DNA of 64,000 bases from Persicirhabdus sediminis (lineage in GTDB: Bacteria; Verrucomicrobiota; Verrucomicrobiia; Verrucomicrobiales; Akkermansiaceae). The DNA lies in assembly GCF_016595495.1 (NCBI RefSeq), contig NZ_JAENIM010000047.1, positions 121,922 through 185,921 on the forward strand, written 5' to 3'. Below the pieces are notes generated by a model. That model had not been told where the DNA came from. It made no database searches and worked only from the letters and a program-made list of their open reading frames with translations. The translations under genes were made by a program, and so were the position numbers. How positions within the stretch are numbered: the stretch's first letter is position 1; each line of letters begins with the position of its first letter. Positions 1 through 8,557 of the stretch are shown in pieces.

Positions 1-1062
1 ATCGAGTGGATGGAGAACCGTGATAAAACCAAACCATTCCTCATGATGTGCCAGTACAAGGCACCTCACACCAATGTGATGCCTGCGCTGCGCCACCTGC
101 GTGAGTTCAAGGAAGACATTCCAGTGCCTGATACTTATTTCGATAACTTCGACGGCCGCAGCGAATACTTGAAACACACATGGATGAGCATGCATGGCCT
201 GCAGGTGCCTGAAGTTCTCAAAATCTCACCAAAACTCGGCGAGTACGACCGCGAGAAACTTCACCACACCAACCCGTACCACTACATGGTACCGCTGACA
301 CTTGAAGAAGCTAAAGCGTGGCACAAACACTACGACCCAATGAACGACGACTACAACAAGCGTCGCGCAGAGGGCAAACTTCAAGACGGCAGCAAAGAGC
401 TCTCCATTTACCGCTACCAGCGCTACATGAATGACTACATGGCTGTGATTGACGGCGTTGACGAAAACGTTGGCCGCCTGATGAAGTACCTCGATGACGA
501 AGGCATTGCTGACAATACCATCATCATCTACTCATCAGACCAAGGCTTCCTGCTCGGCGAGCACGGCATCACCGACAAACGCGTCGCGCTTGAAGAATCC
601 ATGATGATGCCATTTATCATCCGCTGGCCAGGACACATCAAGCCAGGACAGCGCAATGACGCGATGATCCAAAACATCGACTACGCGCCAACATTCCTCG
701 AAGCTGCTGGCATCGAGATCCCTGCTGACGTGCAAGGCCGTTCATTGCTACCTGTCTTCCAAGGTGAAACTCCTGATGACTGGAGAACATCCATCTACTA
801 CCACTACCACCAGACTGGTGAGTACAACCTGCCAAAAATCGAATCCGTAAGAAGCAAGCGCTACAAGCTCAACCGCTACTACGGACACCGCGACCCAGAG
901 CTCGCAAAACTTGGCGAACAGTGGGAACTCTTCGATCTAGATAAAGACCCGCAAGAGCTCAACAACCTCTACAATAACCCTGAAATGGCTCCAGTCCGCC
1001 AGGAAATGAAAGAGGAGCTCGATAAACTTCGTGAGCAATACGAAGTCCAAGAGCAGGAGTAA
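1..1062 (+). CDS. S1-family sulfatase, 3' part (5' end outside window)
   Basis: The reading frame is already open at base 1, so this is the C-terminal ~353 residues of a larger protein. The formylglycine motif (CxPSR) must lie upstream of the window. The visible part has the metal-binding SDQGFLLGEHG block (about residue 180 of the visible part) and the later IRWPGHIKPG and DYAPTFLEAAG blocks typical of type I arylsulfatases, followed by the usual short C-terminal subdomain. The family hydrolyses sulfate esters, usually on sulfated glycans, in the periplasm or outside the cell. The best resemblance is to iduronate-2-sulfatase-like or polysaccharide sulfatases, but the substrate cannot be read from sequence. 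It ends in TAA just before a clear terminator and lies upstream of a second sulfatase, which suggests a sulfated-glycan degradation locus extending off the left edge. Confidence 0.9.
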   Translation: MEWMENRDKTKPFLMMCQYKAPHTNVMPALRHLREFKEDIPVPDTYFDNFDGRSEYLKHTWMSMHGLQVPEVLKISPKLGEYDREKLHHTNPYHYMVPLTLEEAKAWHKHYDPMNDDYNKRRAEGKLQDGSKELSIYRYQRYMNDYMAVIDGVDENVGRLMKYLDDEGIADNTIIIYSSDQGFLLGEHGITDKRVALEESMMMPFIIRWPGHIKPGQRNDAMIQNIDYAPTFLEAAGIEIPADVQGRSLLPVFQGETPDDWRTSIYYHYHQTGEYNLPKIESVRSKRYKLNRYYGHRDPELAKLGEQWELFDLDKDPQELNNLYNNPEMAPVRQEMKEELDKLREQYEVQEQE

Positions 1063-1094
1063 TTCCAGCCAATTTCCCCCATCTAAATCTTCTC

Positions 1095-1127
1095 AACGTC
1101 ACTCTGACTGCACTCCAGAGTGACGTT
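1095..1127 (+). terminator. Rho-independent terminator after sulfatase 1
   Basis: A 12-bp stem (AACGTCACTCTG with its complement CAGAGTGACGTT) closes a short loop and is followed by a run rich in T (GTTTTTCTTTT). It sits 33 bases after the stop codon and separates the two sulfatase genes into different transcripts. Confidence 0.85.
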
Positions 1128-1181
1128 TTTCTTTTAACTTTGTCCTAGTAACAGGTATTTATAACGTGTTCTATAACACTA

Positions 1182-1203
1182 CCTCTCGAATTATTTCAAG
1201 AGG
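1182..1203. promoter_or_regulatory. Imperfect palindrome in the leader of sulfatase 2
   Basis: CCTCTCGAA and its near complement TTTCAAGAGG flank a short A/T-rich centre, ending about 19 bases before the ATG of the second sulfatase. A TATAAC box occurs twice just upstream (about 1160-1177). It could be an operator or a leader hairpin. No regulator gene is adjacent, so the role is a guess. Confidence 0.3.
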
Positions 1204-1221
1204 TGACACCTTTCCCAAAAA

Positions 1222-3690
1222 ATGAAAATAAGCAAAATGAAACCAGCGATAATCAATCCGCTCGGAGCACTCGCTGCCCTAGCGCTTTCCGCCAGTGCGC
1301 TAGCTGAGCAAAAGATGAATGTCATCTTTGTAACCTATGATGACCTCAGCCGCAGCAGCCTTGGCGTTTATGGCTCAGAAGTCGAAGACATCACTCCAAA
1401 CATGGATCGCATCGCCAACTCCGGCATGCGCTTTGACCTCGCCCACGTACAAGCCTCCAACTGCACACCTTCTCGCGCCTTCATGATGTCTGGTAAATAC
1501 CAGCAGAACAGCCGCATTTTCTCATTAGGCAAAGCGGGAGCTGGCAATACAGTCAACCGCAATATCGTTTCCAACATCTTCCGTGACGCCGGCTACCACA
1601 CCGGCATCATGGGAAAAAACCCGCACCACAACCCATTTGATCCCTACACTGGTGTCGACGTAGAATACGATGATTATGGCTCCACTCGTGACCCTCAGAA
1701 CGTCTACGAAAAAACTAAGGCAGCCATTGCAGATGCCCAGAAACTCAATAAACCACTCTACTTCAACCTTAATATCTTTGATCCTCACACCGGCTGGTAC
1801 GGATGGGATACCGGCTCAGGTCCAGTGGAAGAAAAATCCAACCACCCGAGCCGCATTTACGGGCCAGACGAAGTGCCCTACCCAGCGTGGTTCCCAACCA
1901 TGAGCAAAGCAGCTCAAGTGGGCCTGCCAAAACCTAAAGCTCGCAGAGCAGCCAACAGAAAAGGCCGCAATAATGCCCCAGCTGAAGCGCCTAAGCTGCA
2001 AGAAGTCGACATGATGCTCGAAGTGGCTGCTTACTACAATACGGTAAAACGTGGTGATGACTCACTTGGCAAGATGCTGCAAGCACTCGAAGAAGCTGGC
2101 GAGATGGATAATACCATCATCCTGCTCTACTCAGACCACGGCGTGCAGCTAGCTGGCGGGAAAACTACACTCTACAACGAAGGTACTCTGTCGCCACTGC
2201 TCGTTTCCTGGCCAGGAGTAGTAGAGCCAAAGTCAGTGAACTCTGACCACTTCATCGGCGCCATCGATTTGCTGCCAACATTCTGCGAAATCGCAGGTCA
2301 GCCAATTCCACACGATGTAGATGGCCGATCATTTGTCCCTATGCTGAAAGGCGAAAAGCCAAATGTATGGCGCGACAAAGTGTACATGCAGCAGAGCGAC
2401 CGCAACAAATCACGTGCGATCAAAAACCACGAATTCCTCTACATCATCAACCCATGGGCTGATGGCACACAGCGCTTTGGTAGTGTGACTACAGGCATGT
2501 TTACTTGGAAACTCTTCAAGGATGCACAGAAAAACCCGGAAACTCCAAAAGCTACACGCGACTGGATCGACCGCATCGAATTCCGCACACCTGTCGAGCT
2601 CTACGACATCGTCAACGACCCACATTGCATGGTCAACCTAGCTGACGATCCAAAATTTGCGGAACAAAAAGAGCAAATGAGACAGCTCATGGAAGCCGAG
2701 ATCCTCGCCAGCAAAGATCACTTCTACTACGACCTGATCAAAGATCCTAGCAACCCAGAGTTGATGGCCAAAACCATCAAATACACCGACGATTACGTCG
2801 CCGTGCAGCGCACCAATCCTGACTACCTGCGCGCAGTCAACTTCGACCCATACGACGATTACTACATCATCGACCAAACGATCTTTGAGCCAGCTGGCGA
2901 ATGGGGTATTTGGGCAGCCGACGGTAAAGGCGCTAGCCACAATGACAAAAAGGGTAACCGTGACTACGGCCTAGGGTGCATCGAACTCAGCGGTAGTGAC
3001 TCAGCTCGCATGGTGACCTCTAGCAAGATCAGCGCTCAAAACTTCTCCCACCTCAAACTTGAGCTCAATGCCAACTCAGCGAAACTAGCTAGAGCAGCTA
3101 GCCTGAACTTCCAATACAACGACGGCAGCGGCTGGAAAACTGTGCAGAGCATCAAAGGCAACCAAATCAACGGTGACCACTCAGTCATCTTCTTTGAGAA
3201 TGAAGAAATTCCAGCCTCAGTCACCATCGGTGTGCAGGCTGAATTTGCCGGCCAAGAAGGTGCTGTATACCTTGACTCCGTGCGCCTCACCGGCTGGCAG
3301 GATTGGAAAAATGAAGTCGATGTAGCTGCAGCTAATAAGCTCGCTGGCCAAGACGCCACGCAGGCAATTGGCGCAACTATCGATGCCAGCCAGCTAGGTA
3401 TCATAGAAATCGACTACCTATTCAGCAGCCCGAACTTTGCCGCAGGTGACAAGCTCATCCTCGAGTACAATGACGGCTCAGCATGGCACGAGCTGCTAGC
3501 TCACGACTACAGCTATGTGCTTGTAGCTGGCCAGCAATACGCGGCTAATGCCAAGCTCAAAGCTGACGACGGCCCACTGCCTGCAAAACTTCAACTGCGC
3601 CTGCGCAATGCTACAAGTGGCGCAGACAAAGCGGTGGAAGTAAGCCAGCTGAAAGTGAAATCACGCATTGCGCCAAAGCTCAGCAAATAA
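1222..3690 (+). CDS. Secreted S1 sulfatase with C-terminal extension
   Basis: This 822-residue protein starts with a signal peptide (MKISKMK, a hydrophobic stretch, cleavage likely after ALA at about residue 28). DD at 40-41 and CTPSR at 81-85 match the sulfatase active site; Cys81 would become formylglycine. A second metal-binding block is SDHGVQLAGGK. The overall pattern resembles heparan-N-sulfatase-like members of the S1 family, which remove sulfate from polysaccharides, probably in the periplasm. Residues from about 550 to 822 lie beyond the usual sulfatase fold. They look like two beta-rich segments with repeated NDGS(G/A)W motifs, possibly carbohydrate-binding, but I do not recognise a family. 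An ATG five codons downstream is an alternative start. The gene has its own terminator and stands alone. Substrate unknown; sulfatase assignment is secure. Confidence 0.93.
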   Translation: MKISKMKPAIINPLGALAALALSASALAEQKMNVIFVTYDDLSRSSLGVYGSEVEDITPNMDRIANSGMRFDLAHVQASNCTPSRAFMMSGKYQQNSRIFSLGKAGAGNTVNRNIVSNIFRDAGYHTGIMGKNPHHNPFDPYTGVDVEYDDYGSTRDPQNVYEKTKAAIADAQKLNKPLYFNLNIFDPHTGWYGWDTGSGPVEEKSNHPSRIYGPDEVPYPAWFPTMSKAAQVGLPKPKARRAANRKGRNNAPAEAPKLQEVDMMLEVAAYYNTVKRGDDSLGKMLQALEEAGEMDNTIILLYSDHGVQLAGGKTTLYNEGTLSPLLVSWPGVVEPKSVNSDHFIGAIDLLPTFCEIAGQPIPHDVDGRSFVPMLKGEKPNVWRDKVYMQQSDRNKSRAIKNHEFLYIINPWADGTQRFGSVTTGMFTWKLFKDAQKNPETPKATRDWIDRIEFRTPVELYDIVNDPHCMVNLADDPKFAEQKEQMRQLMEAEILASKDHFYYDLIKDPSNPELMAKTIKYTDDYVAVQRTNPDYLRAVNFDPYDDYYIIDQTIFEPAGEWGIWAADGKGASHNDKKGNRDYGLGCIELSGSDSARMVTSSKISAQNFSHLKLELNANSAKLARAASLNFQYNDGSGWKTVQSIKGNQINGDHSVIFFENEEIPASVTIGVQAEFAGQEGAVYLDSVRLTGWQDWKNEVDVAAANKLAGQDATQAIGATIDASQLGIIEIDYLFSSPNFAAGDKLILEYNDGSAWHELLAHDYSYVLVAGQQYAANAKLKADDGPLPAKLQLRLRNATSGADKAVEVSQLKVKSRIAPKLSK

Positions 3691-3743
3691 GCTCAGCCGA
3701 TACAGCTAGCTAATCATCCAGCTGGAGCAACCATTCATCACCA

Positions 3744-3774
3744 CGCCACCTCGTTCATCGAGGTGGCGTTTTTT
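3744..3774 (+). terminator. Rho-independent terminator after sulfatase 2
   Basis: A perfect 10-bp stem (CGCCACCTCG with CGAGGTGGCG) and a 5-base loop are followed by six T. It ends the sulfatase transcript. The rest of the 3691-4041 gap holds only the opposing terminator of the ssb operon and no credible gene. Confidence 0.92.
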
Positions 3775-3976
3775 ATGGCACGATACTAGCCCGCATAAAG
3801 CTAGCGCGGTGAACTCATCCACTATGGGCTCATCGCAAAGTCTGCGGCTCATCGCCAATTCATTCTTCAGCAATACAATCTCAAGCCAGCTACGGACAGA
3901 GCTCAACCCACCGCCGCTAATATTCCAGCTGGCTGGAAAACATCTCAGCCGGATGGCTCAGCGTCGGCACAAAAGA

Positions 3977-4007
3977 AAAGCTCAGCACCGTAAGGTACTG
4001 AGCTTTT
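3977..4007 (-). terminator. Rho-independent terminator after ssb
   Basis: Read on the minus strand, AAAAGCTCAG pairs with CTGAGCTTTT around a short inner stem and loop, then CTTTTCTTTT follows. It lies about 35 bases beyond the ssb stop codon and ends the rpsF-ssb transcript. Confidence 0.8.
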
Positions 4008-4041
4008 TAAAAAAGTCTTCCGGTTGAAAAATTCAGCCGAA

Positions 4042-4536
4042 TTAAAAGGGAATGTCGTCTCCGTCGTCGAATTGGTTATTGCTATACGAATCTGCTGGCG
4101 GAGCAGGCGATGCCCCACGAGGTGGTGCTGACTGCTGAGCAGGTGCAGATTGCGCTGGTTCCTGATAGGATTGGCGCTGACCACCGCCATCGCCGGATCC
4201 TCCAGCTTTGGGCAGAAACTGCATTTGCTCACCAACGACTTTCAGCTTACTACGCTTCTGGCCAGTGGTCTTGTCATCCCAGCTATCAAGCTGTAGACGA
4301 CCTTCAATGTAGACGCCGTTACCTTTCTTGAGATACTGTCCAGCCAGTTCGGCTTGACGTCCCCATAAGGTAACATCGACAAAAGTAGTTTCATCAATGC
4401 GCTCACCACCTTCGCTCATACGGGTGCGATTCATCGCCATTCCCATATCAGTGACTGCGGTTCCTTTTGGAGTATAACGCACCTCTGGGTCCCTTGTGAG
4501 GTTCCCCATTAAGATTACTTTGTTTACACTAGCCAT
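4042..4536 (-). CDS. ssb: Single-stranded DNA-binding protein
   Basis: This 164-residue protein has the N-terminal OB-fold (VNKVILMGNLTRDPEVRY at the start, then a TFVDVTLWGRQAE block). A Gly/Gln/Pro-rich flexible linker follows from about residue 115, and the acidic tip ends DDIPF, the conserved partner-binding tail. It coats single-stranded DNA during replication and repair and recruits other proteins through the tail. It follows rpsF by 65 bases on the same strand, a common bacterial pairing, and is followed by a terminator. rpsR and rplI, often part of this group, are absent here. Length and motifs are normal for the family. Confidence 0.97.
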   Translation of the reverse strand: MASVNKVILMGNLTRDPEVRYTPKGTAVTDMGMAMNRTRMSEGGERIDETTFVDVTLWGRQAELAGQYLKKGNGVYIEGRLQLDSWDDKTTGQKRSKLKVVGEQMQFLPKAGGSGDGGGQRQSYQEPAQSAPAQQSAPPRGASPAPPADSYSNNQFDDGDDIPF

Positions 4537-4601
4537 ATTCGTAAGTCTATGAAGCTCGGGCTGCTAGGACAACCCGAAAAACAGATCAATTCCGATTCGG
4601 A

Positions 4602-4889
4602 CTACCCTTGTGTGCGGTAGTGCTGAAGGAATACAAGATCGTTAAGCTTAAGCTTAGTTTGAATCTTGTCGATGCTAGCTGGCTCAGCGTCGAAGATATA
4701 GCTAACGTATTGGCCACCCTCAAGGTGACGAGCGTTGTAGGCAAACTTCTTGCGGCCAAGCTGTTGGATTTCTTCCATCTTAGCGCCTTCAGCTTCCATT
4801 TCTTTGGCTACGGCACTTACCAGATCATTAACACTATCTTCTACACCGTGTGTATTAAGAACAATCAAGCCTTCGTATTTTCTGCTCAT
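4602..4889 (-). CDS. rpsF: 30S ribosomal protein S6
   Basis: The 95-residue protein starts MSRKYEGLIVL and has the single ferredoxin-like S6 domain, including the LGRKKFAYNARH segment and a (Q/H)YRT end. S6 binds the central domain of 16S rRNA together with S18. It lies between pth (12 bases upstream) and ssb on the same strand, so the three are probably co-transcribed. There is no acidic C-terminal tail, which is common outside the Proteobacteria. Start chosen at the ATG giving the standard N-terminus. Confidence 0.95.
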   Translation of the reverse strand: MSRKYEGLIVLNTHGVEDSVNDLVSAVAKEMEAEGAKMEEIQQLGRKKFAYNARHLEGGQYVSYIFDAEPASIDKIQTKLKLNDLVFLQHYRTQG

Positions 4890-4901
4890 CTTGGTTACTA
4901 T

Positions 4902-5471
4902 TTATTTTCGTGAATTGTAGGAATTGGCGGCAGCGCCAAGCCCCTGAGAAAGTGCAAGCTGCACGGCATCGGCGCTAGATGCAAGTGTGTTTTGCACTTC
5001 ATTGCGCTCATCGGGTGAAAATTTGCCTAAAACATGGCCAACAAGCGCTCCTTCGGGGCCACCTATGCCCATTTTTAGACGCGGGAATTCATTGGTCCCC
5101 AGGTGAGCAATCAATGATTTGATGCCATTATGCCCACCAGCTGAACCTTTCATGCGAAATCTCAGCGTGCCCAGCGGCAAGGAAATGTCATCAAACAATA
5201 CTAATACCTGCTCAGGCTTCCATTTATAAAACTTCATCGCCGCAGCAACTGCCCGGCCACTTTCGTTCATGAATGTCTGCGGTTTCATTAACAAAGCTGA
5301 AATACCTGACATTTTTGCCACGTGGGCGCGCCACTTTAGGTGGTTGGCAAACTTGGCACCATCGCGGCGAACCATCTCGTCGAGCGCGAGGAAGCCGATA
5401 TTGTGGCGAGTCCAATCGTATTTTTGGCCCGGGTTTCCTAGGCCAACAATGAGCTTAATCTCTGAGTCCAT
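4902..5471 (-). CDS. pth: Peptidyl-tRNA hydrolase
   Basis: The 189-residue protein has the LIVGLGNPGQKYDWTRHNIGF motif with the catalytic His of the Pth1 family (RHNIG, about residue 23). KPQTFMNESG, the FDDISLPLGTLR block and GSAGGHNGIKS also match. It cleaves the ester bond of peptidyl-tRNAs that drop off ribosomes and recycles tRNA in the cytoplasm. The rplY-pth pairing is widespread in bacteria. A strong terminator lies between rplY and pth, so pth, rpsF and ssb may depend on read-through or their own promoter. Length normal. Confidence 0.96.
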   Translation of the reverse strand: MDSEIKLIVGLGNPGQKYDWTRHNIGFLALDEMVRRDGAKFANHLKWRAHVAKMSGISALLMKPQTFMNESGRAVAAAMKFYKWKPEQVLVLFDDISLPLGTLRFRMKGSAGGHNGIKSLIAHLGTNEFPRLKMGIGGPEGALVGHVLGKFSPDERNEVQNTLASSADAVQLALSQGLGAAANSYNSRK

Positions 5472-5532
5472 GAAGTGCTACGCTTGTGCCCAGCTAATCT
5501 GGCAAGCCACCAGCTGAGCGCGAGAAAAAAAA

Positions 5533-5562
5533 CAGCCCGCAGAGCCTAGACTCTGCGAGCTG
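5533..5562 (-). terminator. Terminator between rplY and pth
   Basis: On the minus strand the stem CGCAGAG/CTCTGCG is extended by CAGC/GCTG and followed by a run of eight T. It lies about 25 bases beyond the rplY stop and 62 bases before the pth start. It would end or attenuate the prs-rplY transcript inside the apparent gene group. Confidence 0.85.
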
Positions 5563-5586
5563 CGTAAAAAATCAATCAATGGATGA

Positions 5587-6165
5587 TTATGCACCAGCTG
5601 ACTTAGCAGCACGTGTCTTAGCAACCAATGCAACAACAACTTTGTCGTTGAGAACTGGTGTCACGCCTTTCGGGAAGTCGATGCTACCGATTGGGTATGA
5701 CTCAGAAACGTCGAGGTCAGAAACGTCTGCCTGGATGACTGCTGTAAGGTCTTGTGGGAAGCACTTCACTTTGAGTGAGTGAACCATCTGCTCGAGCTGA
5801 CCACCAAGCTTAACACCCTTAGGCTCGCCAACGAGAACGAGTGGAAGGTCAGCAGTGATGATTGTCTTGTCGTCAACAGCAAGGAAATCAGCGTGAACGA
5901 TTTCACGTGAAAGTGCGTTGATCTGCATGTCTTGGATGAAAGCAAGTTGCTCTTTGCCTTCAACATCCAGAGTTACGAGAAGGCTTGTAGAAGCGCTCGC
6001 TTTGATAAGATCAGAGAATGCCTTCTTGTTGATCTTGATGTTCTGGTTTTCACCAGCTGTACCGTAAACTACGGATGGAATCCATCCCTCACGACGCATT
6101 TGCTTAAGTACGCCTGAACCAGTACGCTTACGTGTTTCTGCAGATAAAGTTGTGATATTAGACAT
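5587..6165 (-). CDS. rplY: 50S ribosomal protein L25, CTC-type
   Basis: About 192 residues from the ATG at 6165. The longer frame opens with TTG, and the normal N-terminus begins MSNITTLSAETRKRTGSG. An N-terminal L25 5S-rRNA-binding domain (SVVYGTAGENQNIKI and so on) is followed by the C-terminal TL5/CTC beta domain (ADLPLVLVGEPKGVKLGG) and an Ala/Lys-rich end. The longer CTC form is usual outside the gamma-Proteobacteria. It binds 5S rRNA in the large subunit. It lies downstream of prs, as in many bacteria. Confidence 0.95.
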   Translation of the reverse strand: MSNITTLSAETRKRTGSGVLKQMRREGWIPSVVYGTAGENQNIKINKKAFSDLIKASASTSLLVTLDVEGKEQLAFIQDMQINALSREIVHADFLAVDDKTIITADLPLVLVGEPKGVKLGGQLEQMVHSLKVKCFPQDLTAVIQADVSDLDVSESYPIGSIDFPKGVTPVLNDKVVVALVAKTRAAKSAGA

Positions 6166-6358
6166 AACTATAAAATTTTGAGTGGTTTTGCTTGAGCGGA
6201 GCAAAAATCCGCTATCTAGGCCGACGAGAGTAGTGTGAGTAACAGCCAGCCAAATAACGGGGCGCGGTGCATACCAATTTTCGTCACGCTAGACAAGCAC
6301 AATCTCCTCGTGAAGATGAGATTTTGCCCGCTCTGAGCTTGGTGATGTTGTTTAAAGA

Positions 6359-7300
6359 TTAGCTGCGAGAATCGATATCAAATAGCGAAGTCACAGATTC
6401 ACCTTTGTGAATGCGCAAGATAGCATCACCCATCAATCCCGCAATCGATACTGTAGCTACCTTCTCACCGTGTGCCATTGGCACTGAGTCAGTAACAATC
6501 AATTCTTCGATCACAGAATCCTTCAGGCGCTGGCGAGCCATGTCGCCAAGAACACCGTGGGAAACACCTGCAAAGATGCGCTTGGCACCATTTTCTTTCA
6601 GAATCTCAGCCGCTGCACAAAGAGTACCCGCAGTCTCAGTCATGTCATCAACCAGCAGTACATCGCGGCCATTTACATCACCAATCAGGTTTGTTGCCTC
6701 TACTTTAGTGGCACTCACGCGGTGCTTGGCAACGATCGCCAACTCAGCACCAAGAGCATCTGAGTATGAACGCGCCATTTTCACGCCGCCAACATCTGGA
6801 GAAACGACAGTCAAATTAGACGCATCGTGACCACGTTGCTTCCATAGGTAGTTCACCAAAACTGGCTTAGCATAGAGATGATCTACTGGGATATCAAAGA
6901 AGCCCTGAATCTGCGCAGCGTGAAGGTCCATAGTGACCACGCGGTTTACACCAGCTGCAGAAATGAGGTTCGCTACCAGCTTCGCAGTAATTGGTACACG
7001 TGGCTGATCTTTACGATCCTGACGTGCATAACCAAAAAACGGCATGACTACGGTGATGCGTCCTGCACTTGCGCGCCGGGCTGCATCAACCATGATCAAC
7101 AACTCCATCAAGTTATGGTTTGTTGGAGGAGACGTTGGCTGGATGATGAATACATCTTCACCTCGCACGTTCTCGTTGATTTTTACAAATGACTCACCAT
7201 CCGGAAATACAGTCACTTCAACATCAGTGAGTTCTGTCTTCAAATGTTTGGCAATATTCTCGGCAAGAGCCCTGTGTGATGTTCCGCTGATTAGCTTCAT
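6359..7300 (-). CDS. prs: Ribose-phosphate pyrophosphokinase
   Basis: About 313 residues from the ATG at 7300 (MKLISGTSHRALAENIA); the longer frame begins with TTG and adds an unlikely tail. The enzyme makes PRPP from ribose-5-phosphate and ATP for nucleotide, His and Trp synthesis. Seen motifs are VFPDGESFVKI, the flexible FFGYARQDRKD loop, DLHAAQIQGFFD, the ATP/metal site VVSPDVGG and the PRPP loop DDMTETAGT. The usual class I loop is DDMIDTAGT, so two positions differ slightly but conservatively. It heads the prs-rplY pair; its promoter must lie in the 7301-7567 gap. A weak inverted repeat near 6310-6335 lies just beyond rplY's upstream side and was not called. Confidence 0.96.
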   Translation of the reverse strand: MKLISGTSHRALAENIAKHLKTELTDVEVTVFPDGESFVKINENVRGEDVFIIQPTSPPTNHNLMELLIMVDAARRASAGRITVVMPFFGYARQDRKDQPRVPITAKLVANLISAAGVNRVVTMDLHAAQIQGFFDIPVDHLYAKPVLVNYLWKQRGHDASNLTVVSPDVGGVKMARSYSDALGAELAIVAKHRVSATKVEATNLIGDVNGRDVLLVDDMTETAGTLCAAAEILKENGAKRIFAGVSHGVLGDMARQRLKDSVIEELIVTDSVPMAHGEKVATVSIAGLMGDAILRIHKGESVTSLFDIDSRS

Positions 7301-7567
7301 AGTATCTGGATCGCTGCGCTCGACATTGTGTGCCAAATTATTAGCAACTTACAACGCCAAGTTTAAGAAAGTTTGTCTCTCGCCACTGGTCTATGCAAGA
7401 TCTAAGCAAAATGCACGCTTTTGCTAAGAAAATATGATCGCAAATTCGCTCACATCTTTACAAATTCCAGCTAATAACAAAAGTAAACCGTAAAAGCCAT
7501 ACGCACTGCTTGCTAGTAGCTTGCCGATTCAATGACTCACGCTGGACTCGCCAGCTAGCTAGAAAAC

Positions 7568-8557
7568 TCAGCGGCCAGCACGCACTAGCAAAATCACAAA
7601 AAATGGCCCACCTAACATTGCCGTCAATATTCCCACTGGCATTTCAGCTGGCGCAATTAGGCTGCGCGCGAGCACATCACAGGCAACCAGAAAGATGCCG
7701 CCAAACATCATGCTAGCTGGCAACAACCCTCGATGGTCGGCGCCTACCAAGTGACGGCAAATGTGTGGCACCATCATGCCAACAAATCCAACAGGACCAC
7801 AAACCGAGACAATAGCGCCCACCAATAATGAAGTCGTGAAAAATAAAACTAACTTCACCTTCTTCACATCTACACCGCGAGCTACAGCCAGCTCTTCGCC
7901 GCTACACACCAAGTTTAGATCGTGGCTGAAATAGAACATGATCGCAGCGCCGCTCAGCACAAATGGCAGCAAACTAAGCACCGCGTCATAACCAGCCACA
8001 TCCAGCCCGCCCATCAGCCAGCGCATGATGCGAACTGAATCCACCATGCTAGACATGTACTGGATAAATAAAATCACACTGGAAAAGAAAAAGCTAATCG
8101 CCACGCCAGCTAACAACATCGAGCTAGTGCGAAACCCGCGCTGCGTCTGGGTGAGCAAGTAAACTAAGGCAATGGCTAACAAAGCGCCTAACATCGCCGC
8201 GATACTCAAACCAGAAAAACCTAGCACCACAAGCGAAACACCGCTCCATACGTAAATGGCCACTCCTAAGGAAGCACCACTAGCGACCCCTAAAGTAAAT
8301 GGAGTGGCTAGAGGATTGCGAAACATCGCCTGAAAAACCATGCCGCAGATCGCCAGCCCGCCACCACATAAATATGCCATCAGCACACGTGGTAGCCGTA
8401 GCTCTTTTAAAATGTATTGGTCGTCAGCTCGCCCAGTTTCATCAGCCAGCGCCGACCACGGTAAAAAATCAGCACCTAACATTGGCGCGATCAACAAACA
8501 AGCTAGCGACAAAACCAGCAAGCCCAGCTGCACCAGCATCAATCTATTTCTCACCAC
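7568..8557 (-). CDS. FecCD-family ABC permease (BtuC-like)
   Basis: A 329-residue, highly hydrophobic protein with about ten membrane segments and the conserved FecCD patterns LRLPRVLMAYLCGGGLAICG near the start and GPVGFVGMMVPHICRHLVG near the end. It forms the membrane channel that imports cobalamin or an iron chelate. The frame starts at GTG 8557, overlapping the ATPase gene by 14 bases; an ATG at 8539 is possible. It is the last gene of the importer group. The substrate cannot be settled from the permease alone; the BtuF-type receptor upstream makes cobalamin the first guess. Confidence 0.9.
   Translation of the reverse strand: MVRNRLMLVQLGLLVLSLACLLIAPMLGADFLPWSALADETGRADDQYILKELRLPRVLMAYLCGGGLAICGMVFQAMFRNPLATPFTLGVASGASLGVAIYVWSGVSLVVLGFSGLSIAAMLGALLAIALVYLLTQTQRGFRTSSMLLAGVAISFFFSSVILFIQYMSSMVDSVRIMRWLMGGLDVAGYDAVLSLLPFVLSGAAIMFYFSHDLNLVCSGEELAVARGVDVKKVKLVLFFTTSLLVGAIVSVCGPVGFVGMMVPHICRHLVGADHRGLLPASMMFGGIFLVACDVLARSLIAPAEMPVGILTAMLGGPFFVILLVRAGR

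Noticed and set aside
3036..3404. 122-codon open frame antisense to the sulfatase
   Set aside because: Shadow of the sulfatase reading frame, with no start signal or domain.
6300..6340. Terminator after prs
   Set aside because: AATCTC/GAGATT can pair, but this lies inside the prs-rplY gap with no T-run on the minus strand.
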